A stretch of 64,000 nucleotides of DNA from Paracholeplasma vituli (GCF_025446935.1 NZ_JAOEGN010000002.1:124001-188000), one strand, 5' to 3'. Positions 24,972-34,999 are shown, counted from the stretch's first letter. Notes: a model not told the origin generated them from the sequence alone. Made by a program: numbers and translations.

Positions 24972-26780
24972 ATGCGACTAATAAAATTATTGAAAACCGC
25001 CAAAGGTTTATATGGCTGGTTAATTTTTATCATCATTGTCGTCATGTTCAATCGTTTCACCTACTCTTACGTACCGCTGTTCACCCAATATATCATCGAT
25101 ATTCTCGACATTGGCACCTCTACTGCAAACTTGCCTAAGTTTATGTTAGATATCTTTAGTAAGGGTGAAAGTATCATTCAAATCATTATGATTGTTGCAG
25201 TTGCAATGGTTTTATACCAAGCACTGCGCTTTAGCTTATTATTCGTAGAAGAATATGCTCAAGGCCGATTCTCAGAAAACCTTTCAAAACGTTTAAGAGA
25301 TCGTTTATACAATCACATTCAGTCCTTAGATTACAGTTTTCACAATAATGCAGACACGGGTGACCTTGTTCAAAGAGTCACTTCTGATATCGAAGCTATG
25401 AGTGGATTTTTATCCAGTCGCCTACCAGAATTTTTCAGACTTATGGCAACCATTACCTTTGGAGCAATCCAAATTTATGCCATCAGTCCTACTATGGTGT
25501 TTATTGCGTTAGGCATGGTGCCGATTTCGGCCGTGACCTCGATTTGGTACTTTAAGAAAGTTGACAAATCGTTTAAAGTGATTGAAGAAACTGAAGCGAA
25601 AATGATGACCGTGATTCAAGAGAATCTCAGTGGCTCACGTATCGTTAGAGCATTTGCGAACGAAAAGTTTGAAATTGACAAACTAGAAAAACAAAACAAA
25701 TTATATAGCGACCAATTCTTACATTTCCAAACCGTCTCGTCCAGGTATTGGGGATTTTCAGATATGGTTGCAATCACACAGTACTTAGTTACCATCGTTA
25801 TTGGTGTTATCTTTGTACGAGAAAACATGGTCATTACAGGCGGACAAATCATCGCTGTATTGATGTTGTTAGGGATGCTGATTTGGCCAATTCGTGGTCT
25901 CGGTCGTATGATCGGTGATTTCGGACGCACTTTAGTAGCGACCCATCGTATTTATGAATTATTAGAAAAACCAAGTGAATTCACAGTCAACGGGACACAA
26001 ACCCCTGCGATTAAAGGCGAAATTGAGTTTAGAGATGTTCATTTCAAATTCAAAGATGGCAACAACAATCTTTTGAACGGAGTGAGTTTTCACGTTAAAC
26101 CAGGACAAACAGTTGCGATTATTGGTCGAACTGGGTCTGGTAAAACGACCATCATCAACTTATTAAGTAGAATGTTAGAAACCACATCTGGCGATATTTT
26201 CATGGATGGTGTATCGATCAAAGAAATTGAAAAACACCATTTGAGAAAACACATGGGCATCGTTTTACAAGACCCATTCTTATTTTCTAAAACAGTGTAT
26301 GATAATATTGCGATTTCAAACCCATCCGTAGAAAAGTCAAATGTGTATAAAGCAGCACAGATAGCTGCGATTGAAAAAGACATTGCAACCTTTGAAAAAG
26401 GCTATGATACCGTCGTTGGTGAACGTGGTACGACTTTATCGGGTGGTCAAAAACAACGCGTTGCGATTGCGAGAATTTTGGTTGCAGAAAAACCAATCCT
26501 AGTATTCGATGACTCCTTATCTGCGGTCGACACTGAAACCGACATGATGATTCGTAGTGCTTTAAAAACAAAGGACTCGAAATCAACAACTTTAATCATT
26601 ACACACAGAATTACCACAGCCAAAGAAGCAGACCTAATTATCGTCTTAGAAAATGGAACTGTATCCGATATCGGTACCCATCAAACACTTAAGGATAAAC
26701 CTGGTCTCTATCAAAAACTATGGCACATTCAAGGTGAACTCGAAGCCGAATTTATGAAGTTAATAGAGGAGGCGAAATAA
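24972..26780 (+). CDS. ABC exporter subunit with degenerate ATPase site (heterodimer partner 1)
   Basis: A half-transporter of ~602 residues with six membrane helices followed by an ATPase domain. Walker A GRTGSGKTT, signature LSGGQKQR and Walker B LVFDDSLSAVD are present. The residue after the Walker B Asp is Asp instead of the catalytic Glu, as in TM287, BmrC and LmrC. I start at the ATG at 24972 because AAGGAGGG is 8 nt upstream; an in-frame TTG at 24948 would lie before that site. It is coupled to the next gene by TAATG. Multidrug or lipid export is likely; the substrate is unknown. Confidence 0.88.
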   Translation: MRLIKLLKTAKGLYGWLIFIIIVVMFNRFTYSYVPLFTQYIIDILDIGTSTANLPKFMLDIFSKGESIIQIIMIVAVAMVLYQALRFSLLFVEEYAQGRFSENLSKRLRDRLYNHIQSLDYSFHNNADTGDLVQRVTSDIEAMSGFLSSRLPEFFRLMATITFGAIQIYAISPTMVFIALGMVPISAVTSIWYFKKVDKSFKVIEETEAKMMTVIQENLSGSRIVRAFANEKFEIDKLEKQNKLYSDQFLHFQTVSSRYWGFSDMVAITQYLVTIVIGVIFVRENMVITGGQIIAVLMLLGMLIWPIRGLGRMIGDFGRTLVATHRIYELLEKPSEFTVNGTQTPAIKGEIEFRDVHFKFKDGNNNLLNGVSFHVKPGQTVAIIGRTGSGKTTIINLLSRMLETTSGDIFMDGVSIKEIEKHHLRKHMGIVLQDPFLFSKTVYDNIAISNPSVEKSNVYKAAQIAAIEKDIATFEKGYDTVVGERGTTLSGGQKQRVAIARILVAEKPILVFDDSLSAVDTETDMMIRSALKTKDSKSTTLIITHRITTAKEADLIIVLENGTVSDIGTHQTLKDKPGLYQKLWHIQGELEAEFMKLIEEAK

Positions 26781-28609
26781 TGAATTACGAAGAACAAGAT
26801 TTTCAGACCGAAAAAGTCAACTTAAAAACATGGCAGAAAATCATTCAAACCGTGTTTAAATCTAAGAAAAATGTATTTTTGATGATCACATTTGTGATTA
26901 TATTATCCTTGTTAGATGCGGTAACACCGCTTCTAAACCGTTACGCAATCGACGTCTTTTTTAGAGAAAAAGAGTTCGGAACACTTATCCCATTCATTAT
27001 CATCAACCTTGTGGTTGCAATCGGTTTTGGTCTATCCGTTTGGGGTTTCATTTACCAAGCTGGTAAGATCGAAGTTGCTGTAAACTACGAACTAAGAAAA
27101 CAATCGTTTGAAACCTTACAACGGTTACCGTTCTCGTATTTTGACAAAACCCCACAAGGTTGGATCATGGCGAGAATGACCTCAGACTCTAGAAAACTAG
27201 CCAATGTCATCTCTTGGGGTGTAGTTGACTTACTATGGAGTTTTGTGGTAATGGTCACAATTCTAGTTGTTATGTTTATTCTCGAATGGCGTCTTGCGTT
27301 AATCGTTACGATTGCGATTCCGTTTATGGCTGTCGTAGCGTGGTATTTTAGAAAACGTATCTTAGTCCACTATCGTGAAGCGCGAAAAGTAAACTCACAA
27401 GTGACGGCTTCTTATAATGAATCCTTTATGGGGGCGAAAACTACTAAGAGTTTAGCCATCGAAGCTGAAAACTACGATGAGTTCCAAGCGAAGACAGGAC
27501 TACTCAGACGTGCGAACATCAAAGCTATATTCTTCCAATCAATCTTTAGCCCAATCATGCTCATGATTTCTTATATCGTGATTGCGTTTGTTTCGATTGA
27601 AGGCGGAAATGAAGTATTGAAACTTGCGATTTCAGTTGGGACCCTATATGCATTCATTGAGTATGCGATTAGATTCTTTGAACCAATCATGCAAATATCA
27701 CGTATATTGGCTCAATTCCAACAAGCACAAGCGAGCGCTGAACGTGTCATTCAGTTGATTGAAACCCAACCTGAAATTACCGATAGTCCTGAAGTAGTTG
27801 AAAAATACGGCGATTTACTAGCACCTAAATATGAAAACTGGGAACCTATCGAAGGTGATGTTGAATTTAGAAATGTCACATTCCATTATTTGGAGAATGA
27901 AGTGATTCTAAAAGACTTTAATCTTAAGGTCAAAAAAGGGACTTCTGTTGCTTTAGTAGGTCATACCGGTTCTGGTAAAACGACCATCATCAATTTACTC
28001 AGCCGTTTCTATGAACCGAAACAAGGTGAAATCTTGATTGATGGCATCAATTACAAAGAAAGAAGTATGCACTGGTTACACAAACGCTTAGGCTACGTCC
28101 TGCAAACACCTCATCTTTTCTCTGGTACTGTCATGGAAAACATCCGATACGGTAGATTAGAAGCGACCGATGAAGAAGTGATTGAAGCTGCGAAAGCAAT
28201 TGGTGCTGATGAGTTCATTCGTCAAATGGACAAAGGTTACTTAAGTGAAGTTGGTGAAGGTGGTAATAAACTATCTACAGGTCAAAAACAATTGCTCAGC
28301 TTTGCGAGAGCCATTCTTGCAGACCCAAGACTTCTCATTTTAGATGAAGCAACCTCATCGATCGACTCTGAATCCGAACAAGTCATTCAAAACGCTACAG
28401 ATCACTTGTTAAAAGGTAGAACCTCATTTATTGTGGCACATAGATTATCAACCATTGTGAATAGCGATTGGATTGTATATTTATCCGGTGGAAAAATCAT
28501 TGAACAGGGTAATCACCGTACGTTATTAGAAAAACGTGGGGCCTACTTTGAACTTTATAAACGACAATTCCTAACAGAACAACAAGAAAAATTAGAAAAA
28601 GCATTGTAA
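26780..28609 (+). CDS. ABC exporter subunit with intact ATPase site (heterodimer partner 2)
   Basis: A 609-residue half-transporter: six membrane helices, then Walker A GHTGSGKTT, signature LSTGQKQ and Walker B LLILDEATSSID with the catalytic Glu. The signature has Thr in place of the second-position Gly of LSGGQ. In the dimer this altered signature faces partner 1's Walker motifs, giving one degenerate and one competent site, as in BmrCD, LmrCD and TM287/288. An insertion of ~25 residues lies before the ATPase domain (about 335-355). Confidence 0.9.
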   Translation: MNYEEQDFQTEKVNLKTWQKIIQTVFKSKKNVFLMITFVIILSLLDAVTPLLNRYAIDVFFREKEFGTLIPFIIINLVVAIGFGLSVWGFIYQAGKIEVAVNYELRKQSFETLQRLPFSYFDKTPQGWIMARMTSDSRKLANVISWGVVDLLWSFVVMVTILVVMFILEWRLALIVTIAIPFMAVVAWYFRKRILVHYREARKVNSQVTASYNESFMGAKTTKSLAIEAENYDEFQAKTGLLRRANIKAIFFQSIFSPIMLMISYIVIAFVSIEGGNEVLKLAISVGTLYAFIEYAIRFFEPIMQISRILAQFQQAQASAERVIQLIETQPEITDSPEVVEKYGDLLAPKYENWEPIEGDVEFRNVTFHYLENEVILKDFNLKVKKGTSVALVGHTGSGKTTIINLLSRFYEPKQGEILIDGINYKERSMHWLHKRLGYVLQTPHLFSGTVMENIRYGRLEATDEEVIEAAKAIGADEFIRQMDKGYLSEVGEGGNKLSTGQKQLLSFARAILADPRLLILDEATSSIDSESEQVIQNATDHLLKGRTSFIVAHRLSTIVNSDWIVYLSGGKIIEQGNHRTLLEKRGAYFELYKRQFLTEQQEKLEKAL

Positions 28610-28610
28610 T

Positions 28611-28650
28611 AAAACTGGCTAAGTTAATTTAGCCGGTTTTTCTTTTTTAA
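28611..28650 (+). terminator. Terminator of the ABC exporter operon
   Basis: AACTGGCTAA / TTAGCCGGTT (one G-T pair) with a 6-nt loop, followed by TTTC and TTTTTT. Confidence 0.82.
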
Positions 28651-28685
28651 TCCCTTTAAATGGTATGTATTAAATGGGTGATATT

Positions 28686-30035
28686 ATGAAATACATATGT
28701 TCTCTAATCGGCTTACTTTGGTTATGTACACCATTTCAAATTCTCGCAAGCAATCCAACTTTTACTTGGCATCAAACCCAGGTTGAAATTCCATTAGGGG
28801 AATCATTAGAACCTTATTTGTTGATACCATACGCGACACTGAGTGCACCTTATGATGATCCAAATATCTACTATGAACGAAATGGGGTAAACTTCACATA
28901 TCAATCGATAATTCAAACGCGATATGCGAAAACGTATCGCTTAGATTATAGGGTGTACTCACCTAAGTACAAAATTCAATCGGTTCAAACCATCACATTT
29001 AAAGTCGTCGATTCTATACCACCCACTGTGACTAAAATCCCCACACTTGAGGTACCGGTTTTTACGAAAGAAGTCGATTATTTGAGGGGACTACTCTATG
29101 AAGATAATTACTCATCAAAAGAAAAAATTAAAATAACTGTAGATTCGAATGCAGTTAATCTAAATCAAATCGGTATCTATAGAATCAGATATGTACTTTC
29201 CGATGAATTTGGAAACGAAACGGTTATCAATTCAACAGTTCAGGTGAAGGATTATTACGCTCCAAGTATTACTCAAACAAAGCCCTTAAAAATCGAACCC
29301 AATACACCTTGGGAACCTAACGATTACTTTTTAATTAAAGATAATTACGATGCTTACCCCGTTGTGCATGTCAATGATCAAACCGTAGACTACACAAAAG
29401 AAGGTAGTTATACCATCACAATCTCCGCTTTAGACATGAGTGGTAATGGAAACGTATTGTCAATTGAACTAGAGATTAAAGATGAAACCCCACCAGAAAT
29501 CGCTTTGAAAACGTCCGAACTTACGCTCAATCAATATCAAGTATTTGATCTAAAAAGTATTATATTAAAAGTCTCAGATAACTATAGTATTGTCTTTATA
29601 GAGGATGTTTTGATTGAAACCGATCTCGATTTAGATCGCGTAGGTGCATATGAAGCCCTATATACCCTTAAAGATCAAAGTGGTCATCAAACCATCCAAA
29701 AGGTATCGATTTATGTGGTCAATAAAACTGAACCAAAACTGGAATTTAAATCCTTAATCATTGAAAAAGGAATTCCCTACAATTTATATGAAGGTTTAGT
29801 CTATGATTCGAGTCTTACAGTAAGAGTGTTTGATTCCAATATTCAAATGGAAAAGGGATTCTATCAAGTTGTCTATGTTGTGATTGACCCTTATGGAAAT
29901 CACGCCACATACATTCGAGAGGTTGAGGTTATGGGTGATGAATCGACTCTAAACCCTAGGATTATGTTGATTGGTTTTATCGGGGTACTTGGGATTGGCT
30001 ATGGAATTTGGTTTTTGAAAAAAAGACGTCCTTAA
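28686..30035 (+). CDS. Surface protein with Ig-like (DUF5011/HYR-type) repeats and C-terminal membrane anchor
   Basis: This ~449-residue protein has an N-terminal signal peptide (cleavage probably after ILA-S), about four beta-sandwich repeats of 75-90 residues with the recurring pattern D..PP or DNY...G.Y.I.Y...D..GN, and a single C-terminal TM segment (LIGFIGVLGIGYGIWFL) ending KKRRP. It is therefore held in the membrane with its repeats outside. No LPXTG motif occurs. The start at 28686 is chosen because GGGTGAT lies 6 nt upstream. A role in adhesion or surface architecture is guesswork. Confidence 0.72.
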   Translation: MKYICSLIGLLWLCTPFQILASNPTFTWHQTQVEIPLGESLEPYLLIPYATLSAPYDDPNIYYERNGVNFTYQSIIQTRYAKTYRLDYRVYSPKYKIQSVQTITFKVVDSIPPTVTKIPTLEVPVFTKEVDYLRGLLYEDNYSSKEKIKITVDSNAVNLNQIGIYRIRYVLSDEFGNETVINSTVQVKDYYAPSITQTKPLKIEPNTPWEPNDYFLIKDNYDAYPVVHVNDQTVDYTKEGSYTITISALDMSGNGNVLSIELEIKDETPPEIALKTSELTLNQYQVFDLKSIILKVSDNYSIVFIEDVLIETDLDLDRVGAYEALYTLKDQSGHQTIQKVSIYVVNKTEPKLEFKSLIIEKGIPYNLYEGLVYDSSLTVRVFDSNIQMEKGFYQVVYVVIDPYGNHATYIREVEVMGDESTLNPRIMLIGFIGVLGIGYGIWFLKKRRP

Positions 30036-30038
30036 ATA

Positions 30039-30047
30039 TGTTATACT
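30039..30047 (+). promoter_or_regulatory. Extended -10 promoter of dnaE
   Basis: TGTTATACT lies four bases after the previous stop and 20 nt before the dnaE ATG. Confidence 0.5.
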
Positions 30048-30067
30048 ATCTAATAGGATGTGATGTT

Positions 30068-33046
30068 ATGAAGGGGTTTATTGGCCTTCAAAGCGAATAC
30101 AGTTTACTGAATAGTACGATTCGTTTGGGAACGTTGTTTAAAACTTTAGAAGAACGCAATTTTGACACAGTCTTTTTATCAGATGATAATAACTTATACG
30201 GATCGTATAAGTTTTTTAGTGCGAAGACCCATTTAAGACGCATTATTGGGATGAAACTCTCAATTATCCATTTAGAACAGAAAACCAGTTTGTATGCTTA
30301 TGCCATAAGCCAAACTGGGTATCAAAACTTAATCATTTTATCGAGTCTTATTCAATTATCGAAAACCAAAGTTGTTGAAATGACCGATTTGATCAAATAC
30401 CAAACTGATTTAGTATTTATAACAACAGGATATGATTCGGATATTGATCAAGCTTTACTTGAAAATAATTATGGTGAAGCGAAAAAAAGAATCGAATCCT
30501 ATGTCTATTTATTAAAACATTTCTATTTAGGACTGATGGTTCAAACCCTCAAGATGGAAATTGAAGTTGCACCTAAACTACAAGCACTTTCTTTAGAATA
30601 TACAATCGATATGTTACCAATCCATCAAGCAAACTATGAGGGTGATGTTGCACCATACGACGCTTTAATTCAAATTGAACAAAGTGAACGAAGACGATTT
30701 GATGAGGGTGACTTTAGTCTACCTACATATGAAAAACTCATTCAAAGTTTCAGTGAATATAAAGTGGTATTTAACAACCTAAATCGTGTGTTTGAACATG
30801 TTAATTTTAGCCCCGAAAAGTTAAACTTTGAATTACCAAATCCACTCGAACCTGGCATTTCTTCCAAAGTCTATTTAAAGGACCTCTGTGAAGTGGGACT
30901 TGGTTTACGTCACAAAAAACAACCATTTAAAAATCCAGAACGCTATTTAGAACGACTCAATTATGAACTGTCCGTCATCGATAAGATGGGTTATAATAAT
31001 TACTTCTTAGTTGTATGGGACTTCGTCAAATACGCAAAAAAAGAAGGTATTTTAGTGGGGCCTGGTCGTGGTTCTGCAGCCGGTTCACTCGTTTCATTCG
31101 CCTTAGGTATTACCGATGTAGATCCACTAAAATACGATTTGTTATTTGAACGATTCTTAAATCCAGAACGCATCAGTATGCCGGATATTGACTTAGACTT
31201 CCCGGACAATAAGCGAGACGATGTCATTCGTTATGTACAGTCAAAATATGGCAAACACCACGTTGTTTCAATTACGACATTTGGTACTTTCCAAGTCAAG
31301 AGTTCCATTCGTGATATTTGTCGTACCCAAGGGTTATCTGTAGCGGAAACAAATCGGATTGTCAAACAAGCTACCGAAGCCTACGACATAAGAGATCCAA
31401 ATACACTCAATATTTTAAAGCTCGCGCAGTCGATTGAAGGATTACCACGTCATACAGGTACTCACGCTGCTGGGATTATTTTATCCTCTGTAGACTTAAC
31501 TCGAATCATCCCACTACAAACAGGTTCAAGTGAACTGTATCAATCCCAATTAGAAGCCTCTGATTTGGAACACATGGGGTTATTAAAAATTGACTTTTTA
31601 GGCATTCGTAACCTTCAGATTATTAAAGAAACACTCGGTATTCTAGAACAAAGACAAATCAAACTCGATTTGCATAACTTACCTTTAGACGATGTAAAAA
31701 CCTATGAACTGTTATCCAAAGCAGACACAGTTGGGGTGTTTCAACTTGAATCCATCGGGATGAAACGCGTATTAACAAAACTGAAACCCAATCAATTTGA
31801 GGATTTAGTCGCGATTCTCGCACTATTTAGACCGGGTCCAATGGATAACATTGATATTTACATTGAACGACGAGTTGGAAAACCGTTTGAATACATTGAT
31901 GAATCACTTAAAGACATATTAGCACCCACTTACGGGATTATCATTTACCAAGAACAAATTATGAAAATCGCCTCAGAATTCGCGAATTACACGCTTGCTG
32001 AGGCGGACTTACTTAGACGCGGAGTTTCTAAGAAAGATAAGGAAATATTAGAAAGCGAACGATTGAAGTTCATCCGTAAAGCCGTTGAAAACAACAAACC
32101 CGAAGCGCTCGCGATTAAGATTTATGATTATATTCTCAAGTTCGCATTATATGGTTTTAACCGAAGTCACTCGGTCGCGTACGCTTTAGTTGCCTATCAA
32201 ATGGCTTATCTAAAAGCTCACTATTTTGACGCGTTCATGACCGTTCTATTGAGCTCAATTGCGAGCAACACAGAACAAGTTATGGATTACATTCAACAAT
32301 TAAAAGCACGGGGGATTAAAGTCTTAAAACCAAATATTCAAACTTCTGATTTTGAGTTTACCTTAACACCTTCAGGTATCGTCTACCCATTAATCGCGAT
32401 TAAGAATGTGGGTACTCAAGCGGTAACTAAAGTTAAAGAAGCGAGATTGAATGGGCCTTTCATCGATTATGATGATTTCAAAAAGCGTCTTTCATCTGAA
32501 CTTAATGACAAGGTCATCGAAGCCCTTATTTTCGCAGGCGCACTCGATGGGTTTGGCCTAAATAAGAAAACGTTGTATGAAAATCGTAAACTGATTCATA
32601 AAGATTATGAACTCTTTGTTTCGGATATTGAGATGAAACAATATGATGAATATAGTCTAGATGAACTCGTAGAAAAAGAAAAGATGGCTTTAGGGTTTAA
32701 CCTCAGTTATACACCGGCGTCCTTCTATCAACCTTTATTAGAAAAATATCATTTAAAAACATTAGACCAAATTGAACAAACTGAGCGTGTTTTAGGTCTC
32801 ATCAAACGCGTTAAAGTGATTCAAACCAAAACAGGTAAATCGATGGCTTTCTTAGAAGTTAGCGACGGACAAACCACTATAGATGTCACCGTATTCCCTG
32901 AGATTTATTCAAAATACAACCCTTTAATGAATAGTAAAGACCCACTTATTTTAACCATAGAACCCAATCAATACGATGGAAAGAAGTACATATTAAACCG
33001 AATCGAGGTCATTAAAGATGAACATGCTGAAACTCAACTCAAATAA
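30068..33046 (+). CDS. dnaE: DNA polymerase III alpha subunit, DnaE type
   Basis: A replicative/lagging-strand polymerase of ~992 residues. The start is the ATG at 30068 (GGATGTGATG upstream); the longer frame runs back into the preceding gene. The N-terminal PHP domain is degenerate: the usual HLHVHS metal ligands read GLQSEYS and the TDH site reads LSDDN, so proofreading by this domain is unlikely. Polymerase motifs are GPGRGSAAGSLV and PDIDLDFPD (about 370-380, catalytic Asp residues). The C-terminal OB domain begins near 890. The esterase gene starts 29 bases inside its end. Confidence 0.93.
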   Translation: MKGFIGLQSEYSLLNSTIRLGTLFKTLEERNFDTVFLSDDNNLYGSYKFFSAKTHLRRIIGMKLSIIHLEQKTSLYAYAISQTGYQNLIILSSLIQLSKTKVVEMTDLIKYQTDLVFITTGYDSDIDQALLENNYGEAKKRIESYVYLLKHFYLGLMVQTLKMEIEVAPKLQALSLEYTIDMLPIHQANYEGDVAPYDALIQIEQSERRRFDEGDFSLPTYEKLIQSFSEYKVVFNNLNRVFEHVNFSPEKLNFELPNPLEPGISSKVYLKDLCEVGLGLRHKKQPFKNPERYLERLNYELSVIDKMGYNNYFLVVWDFVKYAKKEGILVGPGRGSAAGSLVSFALGITDVDPLKYDLLFERFLNPERISMPDIDLDFPDNKRDDVIRYVQSKYGKHHVVSITTFGTFQVKSSIRDICRTQGLSVAETNRIVKQATEAYDIRDPNTLNILKLAQSIEGLPRHTGTHAAGIILSSVDLTRIIPLQTGSSELYQSQLEASDLEHMGLLKIDFLGIRNLQIIKETLGILEQRQIKLDLHNLPLDDVKTYELLSKADTVGVFQLESIGMKRVLTKLKPNQFEDLVAILALFRPGPMDNIDIYIERRVGKPFEYIDESLKDILAPTYGIIIYQEQIMKIASEFANYTLAEADLLRRGVSKKDKEILESERLKFIRKAVENNKPEALAIKIYDYILKFALYGFNRSHSVAYALVAYQMAYLKAHYFDAFMTVLLSSIASNTEQVMDYIQQLKARGIKVLKPNIQTSDFEFTLTPSGIVYPLIAIKNVGTQAVTKVKEARLNGPFIDYDDFKKRLSSELNDKVIEALIFAGALDGFGLNKKTLYENRKLIHKDYELFVSDIEMKQYDEYSLDELVEKEKMALGFNLSYTPASFYQPLLEKYHLKTLDQIEQTERVLGLIKRVKVIQTKTGKSMAFLEVSDGQTTIDVTVFPEIYSKYNPLMNSKDPLILTIEPNQYDGKKYILNRIEVIKDEHAETQLK

Positions 33047-33797
33047 CTACGTCACACTTCATCTCGTCGATGATCAAAAAAGACCCTTCGTACTCATCGC
33101 TCCAGGAGGTGGATATATTAGAACGTCACCTCGTGAAGCGGAACCGATTGCGAAAGCCTTTAATGAAAAAGGTTATCATGCAGGCACTATTTACTACCGT
33201 GAATCCTTCTTAACTCATCCACAAGCGGTTGAAGAGTTATCTGGTTTTATGGATTTAATTGTGAGTATGGATTTACCAATTGACCAAAACGCTTTAATCT
33301 TATGTGGGTTTTCAAGCGGTGGTCACTATATGGCAAATTTAGGTGTACATACCGAATACCATCAAAAGTATAAAATTAAAGCTATGGTGCTCGCGTATCC
33401 TGTTTTAACAGGTCAAAAAGGGTTTGCTCATGAGGACTCAATCAGGCGACTTTATGGTGAAATCACCGATGAAACACGCTTGAAATTCTCACTTGAAACC
33501 AAAGTAACAAATACTACTCCGGCTACGTTTTTATTCCATACCATTGATGATGAAACAGTTAAAGTCGAGAATAGTCTTTTCTTTATGGAAGCCTTGAGAC
33601 AACATCATGTTATAGTGGATTGTCATTTATATCATAGCGGTATTCATGGTTTATCTTTAGGTACTGAAGAAGTTCCTAGAGAAGAATTTGCTTCTGACCC
33701 AAAAGGGTACGCGAAAATCCATTCACACAATCAAACATGGTTTAGTTTAGCAATATCGTTTTTAAATAAAATATTAGAATCCAACTCAAATGAATAA
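33018..33797 (+). CDS. Alpha/beta hydrolase (acetyl-xylan/feruloyl esterase-like)
   Basis: The protein is 259 residues and cytosolic. The oxyanion segment is APGGGYIRTSPREAEPIA, the nucleophile elbow GFSSGGH (Ser near 96), the acid Asp is in TIDDETV, and the His is in HSGIHGLSLG. This is the BD-FAE/axe-type esterase pattern, often found with glycosidases. It overlaps dnaE by 29 bases (ATG at 33018, or 33024), so it may be expressed by readthrough from the polymerase gene. The substrate is unknown. Confidence 0.8.
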   Translation: MNMLKLNSNNYVTLHLVDDQKRPFVLIAPGGGYIRTSPREAEPIAKAFNEKGYHAGTIYYRESFLTHPQAVEELSGFMDLIVSMDLPIDQNALILCGFSSGGHYMANLGVHTEYHQKYKIKAMVLAYPVLTGQKGFAHEDSIRRLYGEITDETRLKFSLETKVTNTTPATFLFHTIDDETVKVENSLFFMEALRQHHVIVDCHLYHSGIHGLSLGTEEVPREEFASDPKGYAKIHSHNQTWFSLAISFLNKILESNSNE

Positions 33798-33833
33798 CTG
33801 TCACAGCTTTGTCATAATTTACCAAAGTCAAAT

Positions 33834-33842
33834 TGGTATAAT
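33834..33842 (+). promoter_or_regulatory. Extended -10 promoter of the lipoprotein gene
   Basis: TGGTATAAT, 31 nt before the ATG; a GGGAGGT ribosome site follows. Confidence 0.6.
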
Positions 33843-33873
33843 GTAGACAAAGTTTTTCTTTTGGGAGGTTATT

Positions 33874-34992
33874 ATGCGAAAATGGTTAAGTATCGTCCTA
33901 CTTGGATTCGTATCTTTTCTATTAGTAGGGTGTAACACATCGATTGACAAGCTGAATGATGTGATTGAAGCCCAGGAGTTTACCCCAATTTATCGTTATT
34001 ATAGTCATCGTCACTATACCAAAGGTATAAGAAAAGTCGACTATATTTCAAAAGCCTATGACGTCCTAAAAGAAGCAGGCTATTCGATCAACCGTGATAA
34101 GTATACACAATCGGATAGTCTTCTACAGGTTGGAAATCAATTGTATTTTAGCTTTAAGTTTGATGTGGATGGTAACCAAAGAGATAAAAATCTCACTTAC
34201 GACCGAGCCATTATGAGACTCGATTTGATTGAAGAAACTGTAACCGTAATCAAGCTATTCCAAAACCAAACCGATCTTTGGATTGGGGTTAATCTTCATG
34301 GACTCTATCAAAATCGTTACTTGATTTATGATTATTCTAATGAACTGATTATTGAGGATTTGAAAGAAAATAGCGTCATTAAAAGCTACAAACCGGTTAA
34401 TAGAATGGTACCTGTGCAATTTAGGGAAGATACCTTGATGATCGTAACTTTATCATCAGTTATTCTGTATGACTTTAACGTTTTTGATGAAAAAAGCTAT
34501 ACGTTACCTAAGGATACTTATGTGATTGATAGTACAAAGTATCACATTCACTACAAGGGTGAATCTGATGTTTATGTAGATATGCGTCAATTAATCGAGG
34601 TATCGAAAGAAACATATCAAGCTGAATATGATTACTACAATTTGGCCCCAATTAATGAGATTCTAGTGGATAATCAAACGCTCATTCTTGAAGACTTAGA
34701 CGACCACATTCGGGTTGGTGAGGTCGATTATGATGACAAGAATCTTTTAAGAAGTCAGCCCTTTCTAGCTCAAATAATCAATACCTATTCGAGTGGTCAT
34801 TTGGGATTTGAGATTTATGTTGCTGAGAAACTCGATTCAGAAACTTATCTTCTATACAGTAGATATTACGATTTGGGTTTAGCTACCATAGTCAGCTCAC
34901 ATACCATGATATTTACGTTCAAAGGTAATGGTGAGATGCACTATGTTGGCTACATACCACTTAGAACATACGCAGGAAAAGTAAAACTGTAG
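33874..34992 (+). CDS. Lipoprotein of unknown function, beta-rich
   Basis: This is a 372-residue protein with a lipoprotein signal (hydrophobic 6-18, lipobox LLVGC, Cys20). The remainder alternates short beta-like segments with polar loops and could form a beta-propeller, but I see no recognisable family motif or catalytic residue. Aromatic (Tyr) and acidic residues are abundant. It is monocistronic, between its own promoter and a strong terminator. Anchoring outside the membrane is well supported; the function is unknown. Confidence 0.7.
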   Translation: MRKWLSIVLLGFVSFLLVGCNTSIDKLNDVIEAQEFTPIYRYYSHRHYTKGIRKVDYISKAYDVLKEAGYSINRDKYTQSDSLLQVGNQLYFSFKFDVDGNQRDKNLTYDRAIMRLDLIEETVTVIKLFQNQTDLWIGVNLHGLYQNRYLIYDYSNELIIEDLKENSVIKSYKPVNRMVPVQFREDTLMIVTLSSVILYDFNVFDEKSYTLPKDTYVIDSTKYHIHYKGESDVYVDMRQLIEVSKETYQAEYDYYNLAPINEILVDNQTLILEDLDDHIRVGEVDYDDKNLLRSQPFLAQIINTYSSGHLGFEIYVAEKLDSETYLLYSRYYDLGLATIVSSHTMIFTFKGNGEMHYVGYIPLRTYAGKVKL

Positions 34993-34999
34993 ATAGAAA

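Noticed and set aside
30008-30067. 20-residue N-terminal extension of DnaE
   Set aside because: It overlaps the preceding gene's tail and the -10 box; the conserved N-terminus begins at the ATG at 30068.
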